Position numbers and translations under genes: made by a program. Under the pieces are notes generated by a model. That model did not search any database. It was given only the letters and a program-made list of their open reading frames with translations, and was not told where the DNA came from. Shown one piece after another: positions 26,404 through 35,030 of a stretch of DNA of 64,000 nt. The DNA is from Granulicella sp. L60 (GTDB lineage Bacteria; Acidobacteriota; Terriglobia; Terriglobales; Acidobacteriaceae). Within the stretch, counting starts at the first letter, position 1. Each line of letters begins with the position of its first letter. The DNA lies in the NCBI RefSeq assembly GCF_009765825.1, contig NZ_LMUR01000018.1:1340489-1404488 (forward strand). The letters run 5' to 3'.

Positions 26404-26553
26404 GCGCCTGCGCGGCGGCGGTCACTTCGTGACTTTCATACCGCTTCGCATGGGCCTTCCGTTGGTCGGCGGAGAGATCTTTTCCAGCGAACATCGGGAG
26501 CAGCGACCGGAGGGGTATACGCGTCACGAAGTGATCGCTGCCCGCGTAGGCGC
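26404..26553. repeat. Nested palindromic element, copy 2
   Basis: Outer arms 26404-26433 and 26523-26553 pair with few mismatches and contain GTCACTTCGTGAC / GTCACGAAGTGA. Inner arms CTTCCGTTGGTCGG (26457-26470) and CGAACATCGGGAG (26488-26500) match the core of the element at 14143-14334. It sits between the convergent DUF486 and thioredoxin reductase genes, where it could also end transcription from both sides. Confidence 0.75.
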
Positions 26554-26558
26554 TTGTA

Positions 26559-27512
26559 TTATCTGCCGTGCTCTTCTAGATACTTTTCGACTTCGAGGGC
26601 AGCCATGCAGCCGGAGCCCGCAGCGGTGATGGCCTGGCGGTAGCGGCGATCCTGGATGTCTCCGCAGGCGAAGACGCCGGGGATGATCTGACCGTTGTGC
26701 GTGGGGAAGACGTTGTTTCGAGTGAGGATGTAGCCGTCATCGTCGAGGTCGAGGATGCCCTTGAACGCCATGGCGTTGGGTATGTGACCGATGCCGAGGA
26801 ACATGAAGCTGACCGGCAGAACGTATACTTCGTCCGAGACCAGGTTGCGCAGGCGCAGTCCCTTGACGTCCTTCTCTTCGACGCCAAGCACCTCTTCGAC
26901 GGTGGTGCTGGAGAGGAACCGGATGCTGGGGTGGGCCATGGCGCGGTCGAGCATGATCTTCGAGGCGCGGAACTTTTCGCTGCGGTTGATGATGGTGACC
27001 TTGGAGGCGAAGCGCGTAAGAAAGAGCGCCTCTTCCATGGCTGAGTCGCCGCCGCCGATGACGGCAATCTCCTTGCCCGAGGCGAAGAAGCCGTCGCAGG
27101 TGGCGCAGGAGCTGACGCCGTAGCCGATCAGGGCTTGTTCGGAGGGGAGATTGAGCCAGCGCGCGCTGGCGCCCGAGGCGATGATGAGCGTGCGGGTGTG
27201 GATGATCTCGCTGCCGACGGTGAGCATGAAGGGATGCTGGGTGAGATCGATGGAGTTCAGGTGAGCCATCTTCAGCTCGGCGCCGAAGCGCGTTGCCTGC
27301 TTCTTCATATTTTCGATGAGCTCAGGCCCCTGGATGCCCTCGGGCCAGCCGGGAAAGTTTTCAACCAGCGTGGTGATGGAGAGCTGTCCGCCGGGCTCGT
27401 GGCCTTCGAGCACGAGGGGCTTGAGGTTGGAGCGTGCAGCGTAGATGGCAGCGGTAAGTCCGGAGCATCCGGAGCCGAGGATTACAGTTTCGCGTGTCGT
27501 ATTTTCAGGCAT
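26559..27512 (-). CDS. trxB: Thioredoxin-disulfide reductase
   Basis: 317 residues from ATG 27512. FAD motif VILGSGCSGLTAAIYAAR (10-27), GGQLSITTLVENFPGWPEG, redox centre SSCATCDG with Cys136 and Cys139, NADPH motif VIGGGDSAMEEALFL, and C-terminal GVFACGDIQDRRYRQAITAA. It reduces thioredoxin with NADPH in the cytoplasm. The family's first dinucleotide motif usually reads GSGPAG; here it is GSGCSG. Monocistronic. Confidence 0.95.
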   Translation of the reverse strand: MPENTTRETVILGSGCSGLTAAIYAARSNLKPLVLEGHEPGGQLSITTLVENFPGWPEGIQGPELIENMKKQATRFGAELKMAHLNSIDLTQHPFMLTVGSEIIHTRTLIIASGASARWLNLPSEQALIGYGVSSCATCDGFFASGKEIAVIGGGDSAMEEALFLTRFASKVTIINRSEKFRASKIMLDRAMAHPSIRFLSSTTVEEVLGVEEKDVKGLRLRNLVSDEVYVLPVSFMFLGIGHIPNAMAFKGILDLDDDGYILTRNNVFPTHNGQIIPGVFACGDIQDRRYRQAITAAGSGCMAALEVEKYLEEHGR

Positions 27513-27585
27513 ATGGACTCTAATAGTGTATATGCGCGCCGAGCGAGAAAGATGCAAACCGGCGATCGGTGCAACAATTGAGGCT

Positions 27586-27786
27586 ATGGCAGATCTGACA
27601 CTAGTGTATGGAATGAGGCTGTTACCGGCGGACGAGGTAGCAGAGGTCGGCGAGGCGCCGGTGATGCTTAAAAACGGGAATCAGGCTCGCGTCACCATGC
27701 ATGTGCTCGAAGGCAGCCGGGAGCAGATCGAGGCGCAGCTTCGGATGAGCCTGGACGCCTTCTTCGACTTTTATCCCGAGATCTAA
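27586..27786 (+). CDS. Small conserved hypothetical protein, 66 aa
   Basis: Starts at ATG 27586 (TTGAGG upstream). Soluble, acidic, with LTLVYGMRLLPADEVAEVGE and a C-terminal helix REQIEAQLRMSLDAFFDFYP. Divergent from trxB. Family not recognised; composition and position suggest a genuine lineage-specific gene. Confidence 0.6.
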   Translation: MADLTLVYGMRLLPADEVAEVGEAPVMLKNGNQARVTMHVLEGSREQIEAQLRMSLDAFFDFYPEI

Positions 27787-27861
27787 AGGGTTGTCGCGAA
27801 ACGGGTCACGCCCTCTGTCCCACGTTACTTCTGACGAAGAAGTAAGGGACGGAGGAGCGAG

Positions 27862-28623
27862 ATGGCCCTTAGTTTGCAATCCTCTCTTCGGCTTGGAGTT
27901 ATCTCCGTAGCCGCGGTTTTGCTGGCCTCGTCTGCCCATGGCGAGACGACTGTGCCGGTTGCATCCCCGTCTTCGTCTGCCTCCACGGCATCACCTCCAC
28001 AGACTGTTCTGGACGTCCTGCAGCAGATGTCTGCGCAGGCGGACGTCATCTTTGCCGGACAGGTGCTGTCGGTGCGGCTTCCGGCTTCGGGAGGCGCGAC
28101 GGTGGTGGAGATTCAGTTCCGCGTCGATGAGGCCGTTCTTGGATGCACTGTGGGCGTGCCTTATGTTCTGCGCGAGTGGGCAGGCCTGTGGGCGCGGGAT
28201 GGTCAGCGCTACCGTGTAGGGCAGCGGCTGTTGATGCTGCTGCATGCGCCGAGCGCCGCCGGAATGAGCTCTCCGGTGGGTGGGCTTGATGGGGCGCTGC
28301 CGATTCGGCAGGGAGGCACGGTGTCGCTCGATGCGAACAGTCCGCCACCGCCACCCTTCGTCGACCTGCGCTGGCTGGGAGCGAAACTTCCGCGTGCGGT
28401 GTCGTATCGTGCGGTCTCTCCGCATGCAGCCAGAGCGGCGGGTCGTTCGAGTGTGATGGTCTCGGGGGCGTCGGTCGGCGCGACTTCGACTGCGCCGGTG
28501 CTGGTTCCGGCTATCGGCGGTGATGCCTCTGGCGGGTCGTCGGTACCGGCCCAGCAGGCTTCGGTCGGTACGGTGATCGGGATGTTGACCTCATGGCAGA
28601 GAGCACAGCATGTCGCACCGTAA
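27862..28623 (+). CDS. Secreted hypothetical protein
   Basis: 253 residues with signal peptide (LGVISVAAVLLASSAHGET). A Ser/Pro-rich linker is followed by a compact domain: ADVIFAGQVLSVRLP, VEIQFRVDEAVLGC and YRVGQRLLMLLHAP, resembling small OB-like domains of secreted proteins, then a low-complexity Ala/Ser tail. GGAGGAGCGAG is just upstream of the ATG. The 3' end overlaps the next gene by 14 bp, so the two are co-translated and likely act together outside the cell. Confidence 0.7.
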   Translation: MALSLQSSLRLGVISVAAVLLASSAHGETTVPVASPSSSASTASPPQTVLDVLQQMSAQADVIFAGQVLSVRLPASGGATVVEIQFRVDEAVLGCTVGVPYVLREWAGLWARDGQRYRVGQRLLMLLHAPSAAGMSSPVGGLDGALPIRQGGTVSLDANSPPPPPFVDLRWLGAKLPRAVSYRAVSPHAARAAGRSSVMVSGASVGATSTAPVLVPAIGGDASGGSSVPAQQASVGTVIGMLTSWQRAQHVAP

Positions 28624-31537
28624 AGGCCTATTGCGAAGGCTCATGCTGTCTGCTTCGCTGCTGATCTGGCTTGGTGCAGCGACGACGCTGTGGGCGGGCG
28701 GTCCGCGCTGGGTGACGGGCGCGCCGTACTTCACTACATCGGGTGTGGACGTCGTCTGGTACACGAATCAGCCGCTCTACTTCACCGATCCCGGAGATCT
28801 GAGCGCCACCGTGAATCATGCCGCGGCAGACGCGCTGGTGGCGGCTGCGGCGAGTGTGTGGAATGTACCCACCTCCAGCCTCGTGCTCGCGCAGGGTGGA
28901 AATCTGAACGAGCACGTCAGTGGGGCGAACTCGTTTCTCGGCTCTTCCGGCGTGATCTTTCCCAGCGATGTGCAGAGCAGCAACTATCAGAGCGTGCAGA
29001 TTGCCGTTATCTACGACAGCGACGGCTCAGTTACGGATCTGCTGCTTGGCGATGGCGCAAGCGATCCCAGCGGATGCCTGCAGAATGGCGTTACGGAGTC
29101 CGTCGACTCCATCGTTCCATCAGGCTTCATCCAGCACGCTGTGCTGATTCTTAACGGCCGCTGCACCGGCACGGACCCCAACGAACAGACGCAGATGCAG
29201 TATCAGTTGATGCGCGCCTTCGGACGTGTTCTTGGCCTGGGCTGGTCGCAGACGAACGACAACGTATTCACCGGCGCTCCGCAGCCCACCATCAATCAGG
29301 CGATGAACTGGCCGGTGATGCATCCGATCGACATCATCTGCGGTCCGTACACCTTTCAGTGCATGCCTGAGCCTTTTACGCTGCGGCCCGACGATCTCTC
29401 CGCACTGGCCGAGCTTTATTTCCTCGCCCAGGGGACGGCTCCTGCGGGCAAGATGGACTCGCTGCTGAATGCGATGCTGATCGACGGTCTGGTGTCGTTT
29501 CCCAGCGGACAGGGTATGCAGGGGGTGAATGTGGTCGCGCGCCGCTGGGCGCAGGATACGGACGCCTCTGAGATCGAGCAGTGGTACACGGCGTCGTCGG
29601 TCACGGGGAACCGGTTCCGGCGCTCGAACGGAAATCCCGTCACGGGGCCGGATACTACGTTCAACGGCGGGCTTGGCACTTCGAACTCCTTTTATGAGGG
29701 CTACTACTATATTCAGCGGACTCCGATGCTGCCGGGCGGTTGGCAGAACGTGATTCTCGAGACCGAGCCTATCAATCCGCTTTATACCGGCCAGTACGCG
29801 GTTGGCCCGTATACCAGCGGAACGGTAGAACCCTCCGGCTCCGATGTTCCGCAGACTCTCTTCATCCTCTTCAGCTACCTTCAGTTCGACTATGACTTTA
29901 TGACTGGAGGCGCGGCCAGTGGATGTGACACCGCAGCGGATGGCACCGAGTCCTCTCCTGCCGCCGCGCCGGCCACGGGCTGGTGGACCGATCAGATCTG
30001 CGGATACGGGCATACGGCGTGGAACTCGCTCGACGTAAAGGCTGGCCGTTCGCTCACCGTCGAGGTGACTGCTGAGGACGAACAAGGCTTCGCTACTACT
30101 GCCAAGGCCATGCCCGTCATTGGTATCTGGAACGCAACGGATGCGATCGGCTCTCTGCCTGGAATTGCGGCTGCGGGCGAGCCCTTCAACGGCGAAGCTA
30201 CCGGCATGACGACGCTCTCGGCATCGTTCCGGAAGGCTGACCAGCTGCGATTCGTTGTCGGCGATCAGCGGGGAGACGGTCGTCCGGACTTCAACTACCA
30301 GGCGCGCGTTCTCTATGCCGATAGCGTCTCTCCTGCGACGATCAGCCCGGCGGGAGGGACGATCACGATCACTGGAATGGGATTTCGCACAGGCAATACC
30401 GTCACCATCAACGGTGTTGCCGCAACCGTGACCAACTGGACGGCCAACACCATCGTTGCGGTAGCGCCTTCGCTCAGCGTGCTTGGACGCAACGCGGCTA
30501 CGGCTGCGAGTGTTGTCGTCACTGATCTTTCGACCGGCGGCACCACCACCATGACGCGTGCGTTGAACTATAGCGCGCCGGTGACCACGCTAAATCTGCT
30601 GACTGCACCTTCGGGCACGGTCATCGTTGGACAGCCCTCGGCTGTTCCGTTCGCCGTAGAGGTTATTAGCGGCGACGGCGTTACGCCTGTTGTGGGCGAG
30701 GCGGTCACCTTCGCAGCGACCAGCGGAACTGTGCAGTTTGCGGCCTGCGGGAGCGTGAGCCCATGCACGGTGAACACCGATACGCATGGCATCGCCTCCA
30801 CCCAGGTCACCGCGCTGGCGCAGGGCGTCGTAATGCTACAGGCCAGCGGCGTCGGCGGCACTGCTAATGCCTCTTTCGCGGCGATCGCGCGTACCCAGAC
30901 CGTCACGCCGGTGCAGCCGGTCTTGTATGTCGCTGCCGGAGCTGTGGTCTCGTGGCCGCTTCAGGTCAATGTCGCCGATAACGCCGCTTCAACTGCGGGT
31001 ATTTCTGTAAGCTGGCAGACGGTCTCGGGATCGATTGTGGCTGCACCGGCGCAGTCACTGGTTAGCGGGCAGGGCATCGCCCAGTCGGTCGCAACGGTGG
31101 GGCCGCTTGCTTCCGGGGCGCAGGCTACGCTCTTTGCCTGCGCGTGGACGACCGTATGCGCCACCTTTACCGCGCAGGCGGTCGATCCTGGCGCACTGAG
31201 TCTGATCGCACTCAGCGGATCGGGTCAGACTATTCCCGCCTCCGGCTCCTTCACGCCGGTCATCCTTCAAGTGATCGACGGTGCCTCACACCCTGTGGCG
31301 GGGGCGCTGGTTCAGATCTACCAGACGGTTGATGCGTGGCAGCCCGCCTGTCCCGACCGAGGCCGCTGCCCTATTCCTCCGGTTCTCGCGTCATCGCAGT
31401 ATCCGCTTACAAGCGATATCAACGGCCTGATGACGATTCTCCCCGAGCATTTAGCCGGTGTCGCCGGCACTACCAACCTGGCCGCGGCCACAGGCACTCA
31501 GGGATTCCTTTCGCTGTCGCTGCAATCCCAGCCATAA
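28610..31537 (+). CDS. Large secreted protein with inactive matrixin-like domain, IPT/TIG and Ig-like domains
   Basis: 975 residues. Signal peptide to about 30. Residues 30-260 follow the layout of a matrixin-type metalloprotease (V.W.T.QPLYFTDPGDLS, then a helix where the zinc motif should be), but that helix reads LMRAFGRVLGLGWS: residues 202, 203, 206 and 212, where HExxHxxxxxH would be, are Arg, Ala, Arg, Trp. An IPT/TIG domain follows near 575 (ISPAGGTITITGMGFRTGN), then three Ig-like domains (for example PVVGEAVTFAATSGTVQFAA). Likely a cell-surface binding or adhesion protein, not a protease. Overlaps the preceding secreted gene. Confidence 0.8.
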   Translation: MSHRKGLLRRLMLSASLLIWLGAATTLWAGGPRWVTGAPYFTTSGVDVVWYTNQPLYFTDPGDLSATVNHAAADALVAAAASVWNVPTSSLVLAQGGNLNEHVSGANSFLGSSGVIFPSDVQSSNYQSVQIAVIYDSDGSVTDLLLGDGASDPSGCLQNGVTESVDSIVPSGFIQHAVLILNGRCTGTDPNEQTQMQYQLMRAFGRVLGLGWSQTNDNVFTGAPQPTINQAMNWPVMHPIDIICGPYTFQCMPEPFTLRPDDLSALAELYFLAQGTAPAGKMDSLLNAMLIDGLVSFPSGQGMQGVNVVARRWAQDTDASEIEQWYTASSVTGNRFRRSNGNPVTGPDTTFNGGLGTSNSFYEGYYYIQRTPMLPGGWQNVILETEPINPLYTGQYAVGPYTSGTVEPSGSDVPQTLFILFSYLQFDYDFMTGGAASGCDTAADGTESSPAAAPATGWWTDQICGYGHTAWNSLDVKAGRSLTVEVTAEDEQGFATTAKAMPVIGIWNATDAIGSLPGIAAAGEPFNGEATGMTTLSASFRKADQLRFVVGDQRGDGRPDFNYQARVLYADSVSPATISPAGGTITITGMGFRTGNTVTINGVAATVTNWTANTIVAVAPSLSVLGRNAATAASVVVTDLSTGGTTTMTRALNYSAPVTTLNLLTAPSGTVIVGQPSAVPFAVEVISGDGVTPVVGEAVTFAATSGTVQFAACGSVSPCTVNTDTHGIASTQVTALAQGVVMLQASGVGGTANASFAAIARTQTVTPVQPVLYVAAGAVVSWPLQVNVADNAASTAGISVSWQTVSGSIVAAPAQSLVSGQGIAQSVATVGPLASGAQATLFACAWTTVCATFTAQAVDPGALSLIALSGSGQTIPASGSFTPVILQVIDGASHPVAGALVQIYQTVDAWQPACPDRGRCPIPPVLASSQYPLTSDINGLMTILPEHLAGVAGTTNLAAATGTQGFLSLSLQSQP

Positions 31538-31716
31538 CGCTGCGGCCATGTAACTTTATCGGGAAAGCGGCATCGAATCAGGCACGGCGATCCACTGCGG
31601 CTTTATTCGCAAGACTATGAATCTTCAACAAACATGTGGCAGGAGCCATGGTCCTAGCATCACACTAGAGACAGCTATCAGCTGAAAGACAACAGACACA
31701 CGACCCAGGAGCCTGC

Positions 31717-33093
31717 ATGACGGCAGCAGCGGACGTAAAACCGGGCGAGGCGATGCGCAAGCGAGTAGTCATACTCGGCGGAGGCTTCGCAGGCATCAAC
31801 GCGGCGACTGAGCTGGCGAAGCTGCCGGTGGACGTCACCATAGTCGATCGCAGAAACTACCATCTCTTCCAGCCCCTGCTCTATCAGATCGCGCTTGCTG
31901 TGCTCTCCCCGGCCGATATCGCGCAGCCGATTCGATCCATCGTGCGCGATCATCGCAATATCGAGGTTCTGATGGACGAGGCTCTGAGCTTCGATCTCGC
32001 TCAACGCCGTATCCATCTGAAGACGGGGGTGCAGCTCGAGTACGACTACCTCATCGTCGCTACAGGGTCCACTCACTCGTACTTTGGCCATGACGAATGG
32101 GCGAAGCTCGCACCAGGTCTCAAGACCGTTGAAGATGGCATCGAAATTCGCCGACGCGTTCTGCTTGCGTTCGAGCTCGCCGAGCGCCAGATGATGGAGA
32201 CCGGCACCCATCCTCCTCTGAACTTCGTCATCATCGGCGGCGGACCCACCGGGGTGGAGCTGGCGGGGGCTATCAGCGATATTGCGCGTCTCTACATGAC
32301 CAGGGACTTCCGCCACATCGACCCGTCCATGGCGAAGATTTTAATCCTCGAAGGTTCACCCAAGATACTCGGCTCTTATCCTGCGGACCTGCAGGTTAAG
32401 GCTGGCGAGCAGCTGACAGAACTCGGGATCACGTTTCGCACTAATGCACACGTCACCGATGTGCAGCCGGGCTACGTCATGATCGGTGACGAGCGCGTGG
32501 ACGCCGTCGTCACACTCTGGGCCGCTGGGGTGCAGGCTTCGCCGCTGGGCAAGCTCCTCGGTGTCGAGACGGACAGGAGGGGCTGCGTGACGGTCGATGG
32601 CCATCTCAACCCGGCTGGCCATCCTGAGATCTTCATCTGCGGTGACCTCGCCCACGTAGAGCAGGATGGGAAACAGGTTCCCGGCGTCGCACAGCCCGCC
32701 ATGCAGATGGGACGCTACGCCGCCAAACGGATCGGACGGCTGATCGGCGCCACGTCTGGAAGCAAGGACGAAAACTTCCGCTACTTCGACAAAGGCGACA
32801 TGGCAACGATTGGCCGCAAGGCTGCGGTTGCCGACATTAAATGGCCCTTCAAGGCGCACTGGAGCGGCTTTCCCGCATGGATGACATGGCTGACCGTCCA
32901 TATCTTCTTCCTCATCGGCTTCCGCAACCGCTTTTCGGTCTTTCGTCAGTGGGCTATTACCTATCTCACCTTCAATGACGGCGTCCGCCTCATCACCGGT
33001 TCGCAGGATCTGCCGGGCTGGGACAGTCAGAGTAAGGTGGCCGAGGAGGCTTCGAGCAAGTCTCCGCTCGAAGCGATGATTTTGAAGCCTTAA
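31717..33093 (+). CDS. ndh: Type II NADH dehydrogenase (NDH-2)
   Basis: 458 residues. CAGGAG is 5 bases before ATG. FAD motif VVILGGGFAGINAATELAK, LFQPLLYQIALAVLSPADIA, second nucleotide motif FVIIGGGPTGVELAGAISDI, quinone-site region VPGVAQPAMQMGRYAAKRI, and amphipathic C-terminal membrane-attachment helices (WMTWLTVHIFFLIGFRNR). It transfers electrons from NADH to quinone without proton pumping. Ends at a bidirectional terminator shared with the aldo/keto reductase. Confidence 0.94.
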   Translation: MTAAADVKPGEAMRKRVVILGGGFAGINAATELAKLPVDVTIVDRRNYHLFQPLLYQIALAVLSPADIAQPIRSIVRDHRNIEVLMDEALSFDLAQRRIHLKTGVQLEYDYLIVATGSTHSYFGHDEWAKLAPGLKTVEDGIEIRRRVLLAFELAERQMMETGTHPPLNFVIIGGGPTGVELAGAISDIARLYMTRDFRHIDPSMAKILILEGSPKILGSYPADLQVKAGEQLTELGITFRTNAHVTDVQPGYVMIGDERVDAVVTLWAAGVQASPLGKLLGVETDRRGCVTVDGHLNPAGHPEIFICGDLAHVEQDGKQVPGVAQPAMQMGRYAAKRIGRLIGATSGSKDENFRYFDKGDMATIGRKAAVADIKWPFKAHWSGFPAWMTWLTVHIFFLIGFRNRFSVFRQWAITYLTFNDGVRLITGSQDLPGWDSQSKVAEEASSKSPLEAMILKP

Positions 33094-33115
33094 AGTATTG
33101 CCGTACTCACTCTGT

Positions 33116-33166
33116 GCAGACGCAAGAAAGAGAGCCCACGACTGCGGCTCTCTTTCTTGCGTCTGC
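33116..33166. terminator. Bidirectional terminator with a perfect 21-bp stem
   Basis: Arms 33116-33136 and 33146-33166 are exact complements, with a nine-base loop. The stem includes AAGAAAGAGAG, giving T-rich runs when read either way. It sits between the convergent NDH-2 and aldo/keto reductase genes. Confidence 0.8.
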
Positions 33167-33181
33167 AATTTGTTGAACCAG

Positions 33182-34057
33182 TTACTTTGCCGAGTCTTCG
33201 ATCTCTTTCCACTCCGCGGCCGACAGCTTCACGTCAGCAGAGGCGATGTTCTCTTCCAGGTGGGCGACCGATGACGTTCCCGGAATCGGCAGCATCACGG
33301 GCGACCGGTGCAACAGCCATGCCAGGGAGAGCTGCGACACCGTCGCGCCATGCTTCTTGGCCGCAGCGTCCAGCTTTCCGCCGGGCTGCGCGAGTTTGCC
33401 CGCAGCTACCGGGAACCAGGGGATAAACGCAATCTTGTGCTTGTCGCAGTATTCAACGACGTCCTCATGCTGCCGGTCGCCGATGTTGTACTGGTTCTGC
33501 ACGCTGACGATCTCGATGACCTTGCGCGCCTGATCGATCTCGTGCGGCTTCACTTCGCTGAGGCCTACGTGCCGGATCTTTCCCTGTTCCTGCAGCTTCT
33601 TGATGATGCCAAGCGACTCTTCGACCGGCACCTTCGGATCGATGCGGTGCAACTGCCACAGGTCGATGCGATCGGTCTTTAGCCAGCGCAGGCTCATCTC
33701 CACCTGCTGCTCCAGGTACTCTGGACGACCTACCGGCAGCCACTTGTTGGGGCCTTGCCGCGTCAGTCCGCCCTTGGTCGCGATTACTACGCCCTTGGCA
33801 TACGGGGAGAGTGCTTCGCCGATCAATCGCTCACTCACGTCCGGGCCATACGCGTCCGCTGTGTCGATGAAGTTTACGCCCAGTTCCACGGCGCGCTGCA
33901 GCACTTTTTTCGCGCCTGCAGGGTCCTTGGGCTCGCCCCAGATACCGTCGCCGGTAATCCGCATTGCACCGAAACCAAGTCGGTTGACGGTTAAATCTCC
34001 ACCCAGCGCAAACGTGCCGCTGGCCTGTGCATTCGCATGTTGTGTCGTAGTAGCCAT
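33182..34057 (-). CDS. Aldo/keto reductase
   Basis: 291 residues, TIM barrel. Catalytic tetrad visible: Asp65 and Tyr70 (FIDTADAYGPDVSE), Lys95 (VIATKGGL), His137 (LWQLHRIDP). The NADPH-binding C-terminal part has LPIPGTSSVAHLEENI. Reduces carbonyl compounds in the cytoplasm; substrate not predictable. Separated by 3 bp from the upstream metallo-hydrolase gene, so they form an operon. Confidence 0.94.
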   Translation of the reverse strand: MATTTQHANAQASGTFALGGDLTVNRLGFGAMRITGDGIWGEPKDPAGAKKVLQRAVELGVNFIDTADAYGPDVSERLIGEALSPYAKGVVIATKGGLTRQGPNKWLPVGRPEYLEQQVEMSLRWLKTDRIDLWQLHRIDPKVPVEESLGIIKKLQEQGKIRHVGLSEVKPHEIDQARKVIEIVSVQNQYNIGDRQHEDVVEYCDKHKIAFIPWFPVAAGKLAQPGGKLDAAAKKHGATVSQLSLAWLLHRSPVMLPIPGTSSVAHLEENIASADVKLSAAEWKEIEDSAK

Positions 34058-34060
34058 GTC

Positions 34061-34978
34061 CTATCGGATGCGGGTTTTTGCGGAAAGGTGCATCGTCTCG
34101 CCTTCTTCCAGAACTTTTATCTGTTCTGTAATCCCCAGACGCGCAGCCTCTGCTGCAAGCCGTTGCAACGGCTCGTCCATCGGCTCGCGTCCCAGCCGGA
34201 AGGTGCCATAGTGCATCGGAACCATCCGCTGCGCTCCCAGTTCGAGGAAGCCGCGTACCGCCTCCTCTGGGCTGGTATGCACCGAGCGATAGCTATCCGG
34301 GAAGTAGGCCCCGATCGGCAGAAGTGCGACCTCCGGATGCAGGCGCTCGCCGATATCGCGAAAGCCCTCGAAGTACGCCGTGTCGCCGGAGTGATAGACG
34401 GACTGGCCGCCACCTTCGACGACATAGCCGCCGTAGCCCCGGTGGGTGTCGCGAAACATCCGTGCGCCCCAGTGTTTGCACGGAGTCATCGTGACCTTTA
34501 GCCCCTGAATCTCAATCTGGTCCCACCAAGCCAAGCCGTGAACCTGCGAAAACCCAAGCCCGACAACGAGATCCTCCACACCCTTTGGAACCACCACCTC
34601 AGGGGCGCGTCCCGTCAGCCTGCGCGTCGCCCGGATCACACGCCGCAGCGAGGGCATATTCAGGTGGTCCATGTGCGCATGGGTCAGCAGCACCACGTCG
34701 ATGGCCGGAAGCTCCTCGATCAGGACGCCCGGCTTGCGTTGGCGGCGGAGCACGATGAGCCGCTTCGAGAATACGGGATCCACCAGCAGCCTTCGCCCGT
34801 GAACCTGCAGCAGAAACGAAGAGTGGCCGATGAACGTCACGCCAAGCTCATCCACGTCCACCAGCTTTACCGGACGGGAGATTCCGGTCATCGGCAATTC
34901 GTGGCTCTCCCTGACCAGCCTCCACAACTGCTCCATCTTCCGAATCGAAAAGGGCCTGCTTCTCCACGTTCTTCGCAT
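34061..34978 (-). CDS. Metallo-beta-lactamase fold hydrolase (NAPE-PLD/UlaG-like)
   Basis: 305 residues. FIGHSSFLLQVHGRRLLVDP, zinc motif LTHAHMDHL (His100, His102, Asp104, His105), CKHWGARMFRDTHRGYGGYV, VYHSGDTAYFEGFRDIGE and MHYGTFRLGREPMDEPLQRL closely follow the NAPE-PLD-like group, which cleaves phosphodiester bonds. The start may lie a little downstream of 34978. Co-transcribed with the aldo/keto reductase. Confidence 0.93.
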   Translation of the reverse strand: MRRTWRSRPFSIRKMEQLWRLVRESHELPMTGISRPVKLVDVDELGVTFIGHSSFLLQVHGRRLLVDPVFSKRLIVLRRQRKPGVLIEELPAIDVVLLTHAHMDHLNMPSLRRVIRATRRLTGRAPEVVVPKGVEDLVVGLGFSQVHGLAWWDQIEIQGLKVTMTPCKHWGARMFRDTHRGYGGYVVEGGGQSVYHSGDTAYFEGFRDIGERLHPEVALLPIGAYFPDSYRSVHTSPEEAVRGFLELGAQRMVPMHYGTFRLGREPMDEPLQRLAAEAARLGITEQIKVLEEGETMHLSAKTRIR

Positions 34979-35030
34979 TCATCTCACCAATAAAGTAGAT
35001 GCCGATAGATAGCCATACGAACTATGCCGG

